Positions 14,039-22,481 of a stretch of DNA of 64,000 nt are shown here, in pieces. The stretch is from contig JBCCHV010000028.1 in assembly GCA_039028635.1 (NCBI GenBank), positions 1-64,000 on the forward strand. The letters are read 5' to 3'. Position 1 is the stretch's first letter. Each line of letters opens with the position of its first letter. Source of the DNA: Acidobacteriota bacterium (GTDB lineage: Bacteria > Acidobacteriota > Thermoanaerobaculia > Multivoradales > JBCCEF01). The notes under the pieces are model-generated. The model saw only the letters and a program-made list of their open reading frames with translations. It was not told the DNA's origin and did not search any database. Made by a program: the position numbers and the translations under genes.

Positions 14039-16813
14039 TCAGTCCCAGCCGTCGTAGAAAAAAGCGCCGTTGTGCTCGAAGGGACGCGTCCCCTGCGGCG
14101 AGGTCCCGAGGTAGCAGGTGGGCTCGCCATCGAGGGTCCGAACGCTTCCGACGGAGCAGCAGGAGTCCGCCGGAGCCATCACCGATTGCCCGACCAGGGA
14201 AAGCTCCGCGAGGGAGACCCCGGGGCGGGGGATGATCTCGCAGACGACCTTGTCGAGAGGAAGCGGGCCAGGGCCCCCATCGATCAGCTCGACAAAGCGG
14301 GTTCTGGCGGGACAAGCCTCGGGGCCGGCGTGGTCGATGATGTCGAGATGGAGAATGCCCGTCGAGGGGATCGTCACCTGATCGACCCCAGGCGCCTGCA
14401 CCGAGGTGAACAGGCAGAGAGCGCCCATCGGATCGGCGCCATCGAAACATTCGAGCTCCGGAGCGACGACGAAGTGACCCGCGACGACCCGGCCCTGCTC
14501 ACCCGCCGGCACCGGAGTGACGTAGCAAGCGGCGCCGTTGTCCCACGGGCGCAAGAACTCGGGCATCTCCGGATCGGCGAACCACAGAACTCCCGGGAAG
14601 CAGTTCTCGCTCGGCTCCGGTAGGCCGCAACCGGTTTGAAAGAGGGGCGCCGCCGGCGGCTCGTAGCCGGCACGCAGGGCCACCATTTCGGAGAGGATCA
14701 GGGAGTCGACGGTGGGCGTCGAGAAGGCGTGACGGGTGTTGCACTTTTCCCAAGTCCGGTTGTCCCAAACCACGTCTCCAAAGGCGCTGGCAGGCGTGAT
14801 GTGAGAGTGGGCCGGAAGGTCCGACGAGTAGTGCACCGAGAACTCGATGCCCTCCGCCTCGACGGTGGGTCCGAGGCCAGCGACGAGCAGGTCCAGCGTC
14901 GGAAAGACACTGCCGGCGATGGTGTCGAGGCCCAAGCCGCCGACGGTCTTCTCCACCTCGTCACAGAGCTCCGGGGCCCAAACGACGCGCAGACACCTTT
15001 CGAAGCGGTAGACCTTGCCGAACAGCGGCGAATCGGCATAGACATCCATGGTGAAGCGGGCGTCGATCAAGGGCCCGGAGCCGCCGACGCCGAAAGCCCT
15101 CATCAGCCGCAGGCCGATGTCGAATGGCATGACCGGAGTACCAGGTCCACTACCTTGGGCGGTCGCGACATTGCGGGTCCGTTGCGGCATCCCGCCGAGG
15201 GCCGCCACCTGCGCCCGGTAGGCGTTGAACTCCGGACGCTGCCGGTACCAGCCATCGGCTTCGAGATCGGCTCCCCGAGGGAAGGTGCGAACCAAGAGCT
15301 GCGAGGGGGCCGGGCTCTCCAGCGACTGCAGCGCCATCTCGGCAGCTTCGTTGGAACTCCCCTGATCCACCGCCAGCACCTGGAAGCCGATCGGGATGTT
15401 GGCTCCCCAGTAGGGTCCGTCGATGCTGAGAAAGAGGCTGGCGTTGTGATCGAGGTCCATCGATTCCGCCTCGAGCAAACCCCAACGAATGACCTGAGTC
15501 CCCATGCTGCGCCCGAGAACCGCCACGCCATCCCGCTCGAGGACGCCCGGGTCGACCCACTTCTCGAGCTCGTGCGTCATCAGGTGGCGAAAGGCTCGAC
15601 CGTTGCGCTGAATCCAATCGCGGCCGTTGAAGTAGTCCACCATCACGAGGTCGAAGCCCATCTCGAGGAGCTTCTTGAACAGTCCCCCGAAGGCCGCGAG
15701 GTGAGAGTCGTTGGTCCGGGTGTTGAGCACGTCGAGGCCATCGAGGATGACCAGGGGATTGATCAGCGAGACGACACAGCGTCCATCGAGGGTCAGGGCT
15801 ACGGACTCGCTGCGAGCCGGCACAATGCGTACCGAGAACATTCCGGAAGTTCCCTGAAAGGCCTCGTCCCAAGGTGCGAAGTAGGGCGGCCCGACCACCG
15901 GGTCGTCGAGGTCCCAGAAGGGCACGTTGCGCACCCCGGACTCATCCTCGGCTGGCCAACTTCCCGCCGCACAGCGCACCGGCGTCTGGGTCGGCACGCC
16001 GTGCGCGGTCGGTGGTGGCGCCAGGGGATTGGTCGGAATCTCCCGCGGAGCGAAGTATCGAACCGTGCCGCGGGTCGAAATCGAGCGTCCGGCGACGGTG
16101 GCTCGCACCGCAACCTCAAGATCCCCTCCGCGATCGGGCAGCCAAGCCGGCCGGAAGGGCCGGTCGAGCTCGACGGCGACCTCCGGTGCTGTACCGATCT
16201 GAACCCGCAGGTCTTCGAGCTGGGTCACGTCCAAGCCATTGAGGACCAAGAGGTCCGCCGGGACCACGAAATCCGGCGACCACTGGAAAACGGTGTCCGC
16301 CAGGACATGAACGGCGACGAACCGGCGAGTCTCCCCCAGCTCTCCCGAAGGAACCTGCAAAACGCCGTCGGACCAGCTGACGCCGGGCGCACTGGAGAGG
16401 GTTTGATAGTCGACCAGGACCAGACCGAGAGGCGTCGCTCGGACCTGCTCGCGCCATCCCCGCGCCTTGCGGTGGAGGTCCGCCAACGATTCGAGGAGCC
16501 GGTCCCCGGCCGCTCGCCGCAAGTCACCGTAAACCGTCGAAAACGTCTCTCGATCGAGGGGCGGAAGTGCTTCGCCGGAGCCGTCGTAGGCCAGGATCAA
16601 ATCACCGGCGAGCGGAGCGCTTCGCTCGAGCAGGATGCCGGTCGGAAGCTGGTCCGGGCGAACCTGCTGGAAGGCTCGCTCGAGATAGCCCTCGATTCCC
16701 TCGGGATCTTCTCGCGGCCCGAAGGCGACTTCCTTGCCGACCGCCGCCTGGCTCGCGATCAGTAGGGAGACGATCAGAGCGGCTAGCGAGGCTGTTCGAA
16801 GGTTCTGGCGCAT
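14039..16813 (-). CDS. Large exported serine-hydrolase-like protein (paralogue B)
   Basis: A 924-residue exported protein with the same plan as paralogue A: signal peptide (about 1-27), P-T-G-I-L-L-E-R near residue 57, hydrolase core from about 350 (P-L-V-I-L-D-G-L-D-V), canonical elbow G-R-S-M-G (Ser436), D-G-P-Y-W-G-A-N-I-P-I-G-F, and a near-identical C-terminus (R-P-F-E-H-N-G-A-F-F-Y-D-G-W-D). It lies 112 bases upstream of paralogue A on the same strand, so this is a tandem duplication. The first T-G-I-L-L-E-R block and the last 60 residues are the best conserved parts. The role is unknown; a cell-surface or secreted hydrolase is likely. Confidence 0.75.
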   Translation of the reverse strand: MRQNLRTASLAALIVSLLIASQAAVGKEVAFGPREDPEGIEGYLERAFQQVRPDQLPTGILLERSAPLAGDLILAYDGSGEALPPLDRETFSTVYGDLRRAAGDRLLESLADLHRKARGWREQVRATPLGLVLVDYQTLSSAPGVSWSDGVLQVPSGELGETRRFVAVHVLADTVFQWSPDFVVPADLLVLNGLDVTQLEDLRVQIGTAPEVAVELDRPFRPAWLPDRGGDLEVAVRATVAGRSISTRGTVRYFAPREIPTNPLAPPPTAHGVPTQTPVRCAAGSWPAEDESGVRNVPFWDLDDPVVGPPYFAPWDEAFQGTSGMFSVRIVPARSESVALTLDGRCVVSLINPLVILDGLDVLNTRTNDSHLAAFGGLFKKLLEMGFDLVMVDYFNGRDWIQRNGRAFRHLMTHELEKWVDPGVLERDGVAVLGRSMGTQVIRWGLLEAESMDLDHNASLFLSIDGPYWGANIPIGFQVLAVDQGSSNEAAEMALQSLESPAPSQLLVRTFPRGADLEADGWYRQRPEFNAYRAQVAALGGMPQRTRNVATAQGSGPGTPVMPFDIGLRLMRAFGVGGSGPLIDARFTMDVYADSPLFGKVYRFERCLRVVWAPELCDEVEKTVGGLGLDTIAGSVFPTLDLLVAGLGPTVEAEGIEFSVHYSSDLPAHSHITPASAFGDVVWDNRTWEKCNTRHAFSTPTVDSLILSEMVALRAGYEPPAAPLFQTGCGLPEPSENCFPGVLWFADPEMPEFLRPWDNGAACYVTPVPAGEQGRVVAGHFVVAPELECFDGADPMGALCLFTSVQAPGVDQVTIPSTGILHLDIIDHAGPEACPARTRFVELIDGGPGPLPLDKVVCEIIPRPGVSLAELSLVGQSVMAPADSCCSVGSVRTLDGEPTCYLGTSPQGTRPFEHNGAFFYDGWD

Positions 16814-16986
16814 CGCAAATCTCCTGTTCAGACGTTGGGAATCTCTCTGAGCCGGAGTTGACCAGCACCGTCCAGCGGTCCGTCTGACCCGGGGCGCCGA
16901 TTTCTTGATCCCGCGCGCCAGATCTGCGACCGAAGACGCCAGAGGTGCTGGCGGGTCGGCTTCGGGCAGACCCCTCCCCCACGACG

Positions 16987-17011
16987 ACTCGGCACTTGGA
17001 GCCGAGTGCCG
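16987..17011 (-). terminator. Hairpin past the AraC-type regulator
   Basis: ACTCGGC (16987-16993) pairs with GCCGAGT (17001-17007); an alternative pairing of CGGCACT with AGTGCCG (16990-17011) is also possible. It sits 24 bases after the stop of the regulator gene on the minus strand. There is no T run, so this is only terminator-like. Confidence 0.35.
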
Positions 17012-17034
17012 CCTCTCCGACCGAGGAAGGCCGG

Positions 17035-18126
17035 TCAGAGGGCTCGAATCGTCTGGCGTCTGAACTCGGAGGGGGACTGACGGGTCCAGCGGCGAAACGC
17101 TCGATCGAAGGCACTGAGTTCCGAGAAACCGAGCGACAACGCGACATCCGAGGCCTGCGCCGAGGGCTGGCGGAGAAAGTCGATCGCGAGATCATGACGA
17201 ATGCGATCCACGATCTGGCGGTAGGAAGTGCCCGCTGCTCGCAGTTTTCGCTGCAGGGTTCGGGCACCCATGTGGAGGGCTCGAGCCGTGGACTCGAGGG
17301 ACAGATCAGGGCTGCCGCTCTCCAGCTCATCGATGATGTGACGCCGAATCGTCGCCAGGAAAGGATCCGGCTCGGAGCTCGCGATCTTGATCCGAGCATA
17401 GTCGGCGAGAATGCCGAACAGGGCCGAGTCGTTCGGGCGCAGCGCAGCATCCATGAAGTCCCGCGGCACGACGATGGCGGCCATCCTCCGGCCCATGCTG
17501 AGCCGGCTCTGAATGCGATCCTCGTACTCCCCCGGACGCTCGACTCCGACTCCGGGCAGTTGCACCTCGACCGGCTGTCCCCCGAGCAAGCGGAGAAGCT
17601 TGATCCCGATTCCCAGAATGCAGTCCGTATCCTGGCGATAGGCCAGCAGACCGCGCGGCTTCACGTCATAAGCCAAACGGGTGACGGCTCCTTCGTTGAG
17701 GATTCGAATTTCCGACGCCGTCTGGTGGAGCGAGAAATAGCGCGCCAACGTCTCGAAGGCCGAACGCGGGCTGCGCGCCTGAATCGCCAGATAACCGAGG
17801 AGTGACATCTCATCGGGCGAGCTGCTCAGGCCGAGATCGAGTCCGAACTGAGGGTCGCCGAGCTCGAGGGCGATCGACTCTTCGAGCTCGAGGACCGGTT
17901 CCAGAGGTAGAAAGTCGGCCACGCGGGCCGCACGGTGGCTGATGCCCACCGATGAGAGGAGCTGAGAGGAGTCGCCGCCCCGCTCCTTCAGCCGAGCGAC
18001 GACCCTGTCGAGATGACAACGATTGCGAACCGGTCCCATGGCCAAATCTTGTCGGCCACTAGAGGCCGCTACCAGCGACAGTCGCGTCAAAATCGGCTTC
18101 CTTCCCGCCATCTTGCGGTGCGCCAT
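17035..18126 (-). CDS. AraC-family transcriptional regulator
   Basis: A 363-residue regulator. Residues about 50-230 match the ligand-binding N-terminal domain of the OruR/ArgR-type AraC group (L-x-Y-L-A-x-Q-A-x-S-P-R-x-A-F-E-T-L-x-R-Y). The C-terminal 100 residues hold the two helix-turn-helix motifs: ARALHMGARTLQRKLRAAG, and D-V-A-L-S-L-G-F-S-E-L-S-A-F-D-R-A-F-R-R-W. The start is uncertain: the ATG at 18126 has a GGGAG nearby, and an in-frame ATG at 18039 does not. It is divergent from the 18262 gene across an AT-rich gap and upstream of the hydrolase pair, either of which could be its target. Confidence 0.88.
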   Translation of the reverse strand: MAHRKMAGRKPILTRLSLVAASSGRQDLAMGPVRNRCHLDRVVARLKERGGDSSQLLSSVGISHRAARVADFLPLEPVLELEESIALELGDPQFGLDLGLSSSPDEMSLLGYLAIQARSPRSAFETLARYFSLHQTASEIRILNEGAVTRLAYDVKPRGLLAYRQDTDCILGIGIKLLRLLGGQPVEVQLPGVGVERPGEYEDRIQSRLSMGRRMAAIVVPRDFMDAALRPNDSALFGILADYARIKIASSEPDPFLATIRRHIIDELESGSPDLSLESTARALHMGARTLQRKLRAAGTSYRQIVDRIRHDLAIDFLRQPSAQASDVALSLGFSELSAFDRAFRRWTRQSPSEFRRQTIRAL

Positions 18127-18261
18127 CGCTCCCCCAACCCAACCACGATGAGAAATTTCAGGAGGCCTGAGTTAAATTGATTCTGCTTTTCGCATAACTT
18201 AATGGATTCATCTCTTTTTTACTGACCACTCGCGGTCCCTTGTGGAAAAGGAGCAAGGTTT
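18127..18261. promoter_or_regulatory. AT-rich divergent promoter region
   Basis: This 135-base gap between the AraC-type gene and the 18262 gene is clearly more AT-rich than its surroundings (around 18170-18225, with TTAAATTGATT and CTTTTTT tracts). Divergent promoters are expected here. No -35/-10 pair or operator can be assigned with confidence. Confidence 0.4.
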
Positions 18262-19023
18262 ATGCGAAAAGTCTCGATCTTGGTGCTGCTCGGCCTGATA
18301 GCCCTGGCAGCGTCCACCCAGGCCACCACCCTGATCCGGCAGGATCTCGGGGAACAAATCGATCAAGCCGAGCTGATCTTCGCCGGCACCGTGGTTCACA
18401 TGGAAACGGCGGTGACGGCCAAGGACGGTTTCCCCTTCACCTTCGTCACCTTCGAGGTCGAGCGCACGCTCAAAGGTGACTTCCCTCGCGGAGGAAGCCT
18501 CACCCTGCGCTTCGGCGGTGGCGAGACGAAGGACGATCAGACCATCATCCACGGCATTCCCCGCTTCGCCCTCGATGGCCGCCACGTTCTGTTCGTGGCC
18601 GGTAACGGCCAGGGCGTTTGCCCGCTGGTGGGCTGGAGCCAGGGCAAGCTCGACCTCCGCCGCCATCCGGAAACGGGCGAGGAGATCCTCACCGACAACG
18701 ACGGCTGGCCTTTGATCGGTTTCGCCGACGGCGCTTGGCGGCGAGCCGATTCTCAGCTCACCCGCGACGGCTTCTGGAAGCAGGAAGAGCCGGGCGTCGC
18801 CTTGGTCGGCTCGGAAGGAGTCGAGATCTCCGGCCTGCCGGCGGCGGACCGGTCTCGAAACTTCGTCGACGCCCCCACCGTGAAGCAGCTTCTGCCGGCC
18901 CTCGCCAGCCAGGTCGCGAAACGCCGCGCGGAACCCACCTTCCAAGCACCCAAGGCCGTGCCGCAAGCCAAGGTGAGCGATCTCCCCGCCAGCCTCCTGC
19001 CGACGAAGGGAGGTGCCCAGTGA
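18262..19023 (+). CDS. Exported protein of unknown function
   Basis: A 253-residue product with a signal peptide (1-21, ending S-T-Q-A) and an AAGGAG site 8 bases before the ATG. The mature part begins with a beta-rich block (L-I-F-A-G-T-V-V-H, F-V-T-F-E-V-E-R-T-L-K-G) and has a variable C-terminal tail. I do not recognise a named family. Its stop overlaps the GTG start of the metalloprotease gene, so the two are translationally coupled; a chaperone, inhibitor or partner role for the protease is conceivable but unproven. Confidence 0.65.
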   Translation: MRKVSILVLLGLIALAASTQATTLIRQDLGEQIDQAELIFAGTVVHMETAVTAKDGFPFTFVTFEVERTLKGDFPRGGSLTLRFGGGETKDDQTIIHGIPRFALDGRHVLFVAGNGQGVCPLVGWSQGKLDLRRHPETGEEILTDNDGWPLIGFADGAWRRADSQLTRDGFWKQEEPGVALVGSEGVEISGLPAADRSRNFVDAPTVKQLLPALASQVAKRRAEPTFQAPKAVPQAKVSDLPASLLPTKGGAQ

Positions 19024-20393
19024 GCCTTCGCCGACCGACGATCCTGACAATCGCTGTCCTGCTGGTCTCCCTCGCGGCCTTGCCGGCGATGGGCTGGGAG
19101 TGGACCAACGAGTGCCGCAATCCGGTGACCTGGAACACCACCAACATCAACATGGCGCCTTCGAACCCGGACTTTCCGGTGGGTTCCCAGCAGCTCGCGG
19201 CCCTCAACCAGATGCGCAACGCCTGGAACCTCGAGGCTCCGGGGTCACGCGTCCGCTTCAACTACAACTTTGCGGTCGACGACAACGTCGCCCTCAACAA
19301 CGGCGTCAACAGCATCGTGATCGCCACCGGCGGGCAGTGGAACACCATCGTGCCGCTGCAGTTTCGCAATGCCCTCGCCGTCACCTTCACCCGGCTGTCG
19401 CGCAACAACTGCCCCTGGCTATTCGGTTCTCAGCCGCGCATCCGCGAGGCGGACATTCTGTTCAATCCTGGTCGCGTTTGGGATTTCGCGGTCAATCCGC
19501 CGCCACCCCATCCCCAGGGCCCCTTCAACTTCGCCATCGTCGGCATCCACGAGCTCGGTCACGCCTTTGGACTGGCCCACGAGAACGACGTCATGGGCAC
19601 CATGGACGAGTTCTACGAGGACGGCGGCGTGATCGGCAACTTCAACGAGATCCAGCCCCACGCCGACGACGTCGCTGGCGCCCGCGACGGTTACGGCTCC
19701 GCCGGGACCTTTCGCGACCTGGCGGCTTCGGCCTTCCGACGCACCGCCGGCGGCATCTCGGATCCGATCCCGGCACCGGCCACGGCGGCGCGCAATCAGC
19801 GCATCACCTTTCCGTTCACCTTCGAAAACCGCGGCACCACCAACCAGGCCTCGGTGAGGGTGCAGTTCTTCCTGTCGACGAACCGCTTCATCACCACCGG
19901 CGACACGCTCCTCGGCACCTCGACCTTCTCGATCAATGCCGGCGTGTTGTCGACCCTCAACGCCTCGGTGACCATCCCCGGGAACATGGCGCCGGGCAAC
20001 TACCATCTGGGGTGGATCGTCGACCCGCAGAACGCCATCGGTGAGGCTGACGAGGGCAACAACGCCGTCGGCTTGGTGGATCAGACGACGGTCACCGCCA
20101 ACGCCTTTCCCAACGCCTGCTGCGACATCAATCCGCAGTGGGGCAACGCGCCGCTGCAGGTGACCGCCGACGCCAGTTGCTCGAACGACCCCGGCGGCGG
20201 TCCTCTGACCTACACCTGGGACCTCGATGACGGCACCATCCGCACCGGTCAAACGGTCAACCACTGGTACTCGGATAGCGGTTCCTACTTCGTCACCCTG
20301 ACGGTGCGAGAGCCCGGCGGCTTGACCGATACGGCCTTCTGTTTCGTCGACGTCTTCTGCGAAGACGAGATCTTCGGCGACTGCCTGCAGTAA
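19020..20393 (+). CDS. Secreted matrixin-like zinc metalloprotease with CARDB and PKD domains
   Basis: A 457-residue secreted protein: signal peptide (1-25), protease domain to about 215, then a CARDB-like beta domain (about 245-350, ending D-E-G-N-N-A-V) and a PKD domain (about 365-450, T-Y-T-W-D-L-D-D-G, S-Y-F-V-T-L-T-V). The zinc motif is HELGHAFGLAH (177-187) with catalytic Glu178, followed by a V-M-G-T-M Met-turn, typical of matrixin-type metzincins. The GTG start has GGAGG 6 bases upstream and overlaps the previous stop. The substrate is unknown. It is probably extracellular, with the C-terminal domains aiding binding to polymers or the cell surface. Confidence 0.88.
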   Translation: MSLRRPTILTIAVLLVSLAALPAMGWEWTNECRNPVTWNTTNINMAPSNPDFPVGSQQLAALNQMRNAWNLEAPGSRVRFNYNFAVDDNVALNNGVNSIVIATGGQWNTIVPLQFRNALAVTFTRLSRNNCPWLFGSQPRIREADILFNPGRVWDFAVNPPPPHPQGPFNFAIVGIHELGHAFGLAHENDVMGTMDEFYEDGGVIGNFNEIQPHADDVAGARDGYGSAGTFRDLAASAFRRTAGGISDPIPAPATAARNQRITFPFTFENRGTTNQASVRVQFFLSTNRFITTGDTLLGTSTFSINAGVLSTLNASVTIPGNMAPGNYHLGWIVDPQNAIGEADEGNNAVGLVDQTTVTANAFPNACCDINPQWGNAPLQVTADASCSNDPGGGPLTYTWDLDDGTIRTGQTVNHWYSDSGSYFVTLTVREPGGLTDTAFCFVDVFCEDEIFGDCLQ

Positions 20394-20401
20394 AACCGAC
20401 C

Positions 20402-20430
20402 CCTGGAAGCCGGCAACGCCGGCTTCCAGG
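20402..20430. terminator. 13-bp hairpin between convergent genes
   Basis: A perfect 13-bp stem (20402-20414 with 20418-20430) with loop AAC lies 8 bases past the protease stop and 10 bases before the stop of the convergent helicase gene. It can act on both strands; T content after the stem is low. Confidence 0.6.
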
Positions 20431-20440
20431 ACTTCTCCAG

Positions 20441-22015
20441 TCAGCCGGCCCGCCGGCGCCGCCGGCGGCGGCGCGGCCGGCTCTTGCTCTCGCTCTCGCC
20501 ACCGGAGTCCTCCTGGGGGGCCGATTCCCGCGCCCACCACGGAGCCGCCGTTGATCCTCCGCCGCCGGTGCCTTTGCCCACCGGACGCTTTCCCGCCGGG
20601 CGCTTCCCCGCCGGCCGGTTGGCCGCGCCACGAGTCGGCCGCGCGGCGGCGCCGGCGGCGACATTGCCACCGCCCTCAGCGCTCCGCGAACGACCGCCGC
20701 CACCGCGGCGGCGGCGACGCCGGCCGCCTTCGCCGGAGTCCTTCGCCTTGCCCTCCGATCGGCCTCGGGCCCCTTGCTCCTTGCGAGCCTTCTTCTCGGC
20801 GGCGCGCTTGCGCTCTTCGGCCTTGCGCGCCCGAATCTCGGCGATGCGCTGGCCAATCGGGATCTCGAGGGCCTCGCCCTTGGGGCCGTTGCCATCGAAG
20901 CCCTCGAGATGACGTACCGGGATGCGAGCCCCGACGGCGCGCTCGATCTGCGCCAGCTCTTTGCGCTCCTGGGGCGAGACGAAGGTGAAGGCCGAGCCGG
21001 TCGCCTCGGCCCGGGCGGTGCGCCCGACGCGATGAATGTAGTCCTCGGGCAGGTTGGGAACGTCGAAGTTGACGACGTGGGAGAGCTCGCGTACGTCGAT
21101 GCCGCGAGCCGCGATGTCGGTCGCCACCAGGACCCGGATCGAGCCGTCTTTGAATCCCGCCAAGGCTTTGGTGCGCTGCGCCTGGCTGCGATTGCCGTGA
21201 ATGCGCTCGGAAGAAACCCCGTGCTTGTCGAGGAACTCGGCGAGGCGGTTGGCGCGATGCTTGGTACGGGTGAACACCAGGACGTTGCCGAGGCCGCCGC
21301 GGTCGAGCAGCTCGACCAATAGGCGCGACTTGAGGTCCTGGCGCACCCGGTAGACACCCTGCTCGATCTTCGGCGCCGGCGCCGAACGGCGCTCGACGTC
21401 GATGCGCACCGGGTCGTCGAGGAGCTTTTTCGACAGCTCGACGATCGGTGCCGGCATGGTGGCCGAGAACAGCATGGTCTGATCGACCTGCGGCAGGTGT
21501 CTCAGCACGCGACGGATGTCCGGCAGGAATCCCATATCGAGCATGCGATCGGCCTCGTCCAGGATCAGCACTTCGAGGCCCGAGAGCCGTGCGTAGTCGT
21601 ACTGGAAGTGGTCCAAGAGGCGTCCCGGGCAGGCCACCAGCACCTCGACGCCCTGGCGCAGGGCCTTTTCCTGTGGCCCCATGGCAACGCCGCCGTAGAT
21701 CGCTTTGGCGCGCAGGTTGGTGAAGCGAGACAAGGCCTGGCAGTGCTCGACGATCTGAGCTGCGAGCTCGCGGGTCGGGGTGAGAACGAGGACCCGGCTG
21801 ACGCCCTTGCGGGGCGTCGCCAAAAGACGTTGCAAAGTCGGAATGAGAAAGGCCGCGGTCTTGCCGCTGCCGGTCATGGCGCAGGCCAGCAGGTCGCGCC
21901 CTTCGAGGCCGGGCGGGATTGCGTCCCGCTGAATCGGCGTCGGTTGATCGAACCCCATTTCCGCAATCGCCTCGCGGAGCTTGGGATGGAGGTCTTCTGA
22001 GGCAAAAATCGACAT
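20441..22015 (-). CDS. rhlE: DEAD-box ATP-dependent RNA helicase, RhlE type
   Basis: A 524-residue helicase. It has a Q motif (F-D-Q-P-T-P-I-Q), motif I AMTGSGKT, Ia PTRELA, II DEAD (LILDEADRMLD), III SAT, and C-terminal motifs V (ATDIAARGID) and VI HRVGRTAR. After about residue 375 comes a long basic, low-complexity tail rich in Arg, Lys, Gly and Ala, ending R-P-R-R-R-R-R-R-R-R-A-G, likely for RNA binding. RhlE proteins act in ribosome assembly and mRNA turnover. I use the internal ATG at 22015 because the conserved helicase N-terminus (MSIFASEDL) begins there. Confidence 0.93.
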   Translation of the reverse strand: MSIFASEDLHPKLREAIAEMGFDQPTPIQRDAIPPGLEGRDLLACAMTGSGKTAAFLIPTLQRLLATPRKGVSRVLVLTPTRELAAQIVEHCQALSRFTNLRAKAIYGGVAMGPQEKALRQGVEVLVACPGRLLDHFQYDYARLSGLEVLILDEADRMLDMGFLPDIRRVLRHLPQVDQTMLFSATMPAPIVELSKKLLDDPVRIDVERRSAPAPKIEQGVYRVRQDLKSRLLVELLDRGGLGNVLVFTRTKHRANRLAEFLDKHGVSSERIHGNRSQAQRTKALAGFKDGSIRVLVATDIAARGIDVRELSHVVNFDVPNLPEDYIHRVGRTARAEATGSAFTFVSPQERKELAQIERAVGARIPVRHLEGFDGNGPKGEALEIPIGQRIAEIRARKAEERKRAAEKKARKEQGARGRSEGKAKDSGEGGRRRRRRGGGGRSRSAEGGGNVAAGAAARPTRGAANRPAGKRPAGKRPVGKGTGGGGSTAAPWWARESAPQEDSGGESESKSRPRRRRRRRRAG

Positions 22016-22481
22016 CGTTTTCAGTATTCCTGAAGCAGGGCGCACGACGACTCATCGCCGGTCGGCACCAGGCCATCCGGCGGATGGCTCGCGAATTGTG
22101 TATCGAGAGAGAAAACGGTGGACTTCGCCGGAGAGACCGCCGCACGGGCTCCACGGCCCTGAGGGTAGGCGGCGCTTCATCAGCGGCCGCACCTCGCCAT
22201 CCTTGCACAGATCGTGAGATTTACCAACAATCGTTTGTCTTTGGCGCTGGCAGGATCTAATCTAAGAGTGTTCGAATCCCGACCAACGCTCGGCCGAGCC
22301 CGAGAGGATTCATTCCTTGGAGCGTTCTCGAATCTCGTCCCCACTGCTGATGAGCCCCGAGGCCAGCCGTCGGCTGCCCCGCAGCGCCCTCATGACCGGC
22401 GTTGGCGGCAGGCCCTGGACCACCACCGAATGGTCGTGACCAAAGCGGGATCCATCGACCGACCCGTGAGGATTTTTCTGC
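22016..22481. other. Intergenic stretch between divergent genes
   Basis: About 465 bases between the helicase and the oxygenase starts. Open frames here are shadows or lack start signals. It should hold the promoters of both genes. The stretch around 22208-22270 is relatively AT-rich. I see no RNA, repeat or clear operator. Confidence 0.45.

Noticed and set aside
14636-16765. A 709-codon open frame on the + strand
   Set aside because: Antisense to hydrolase-like paralogue B; no motif or start signal.
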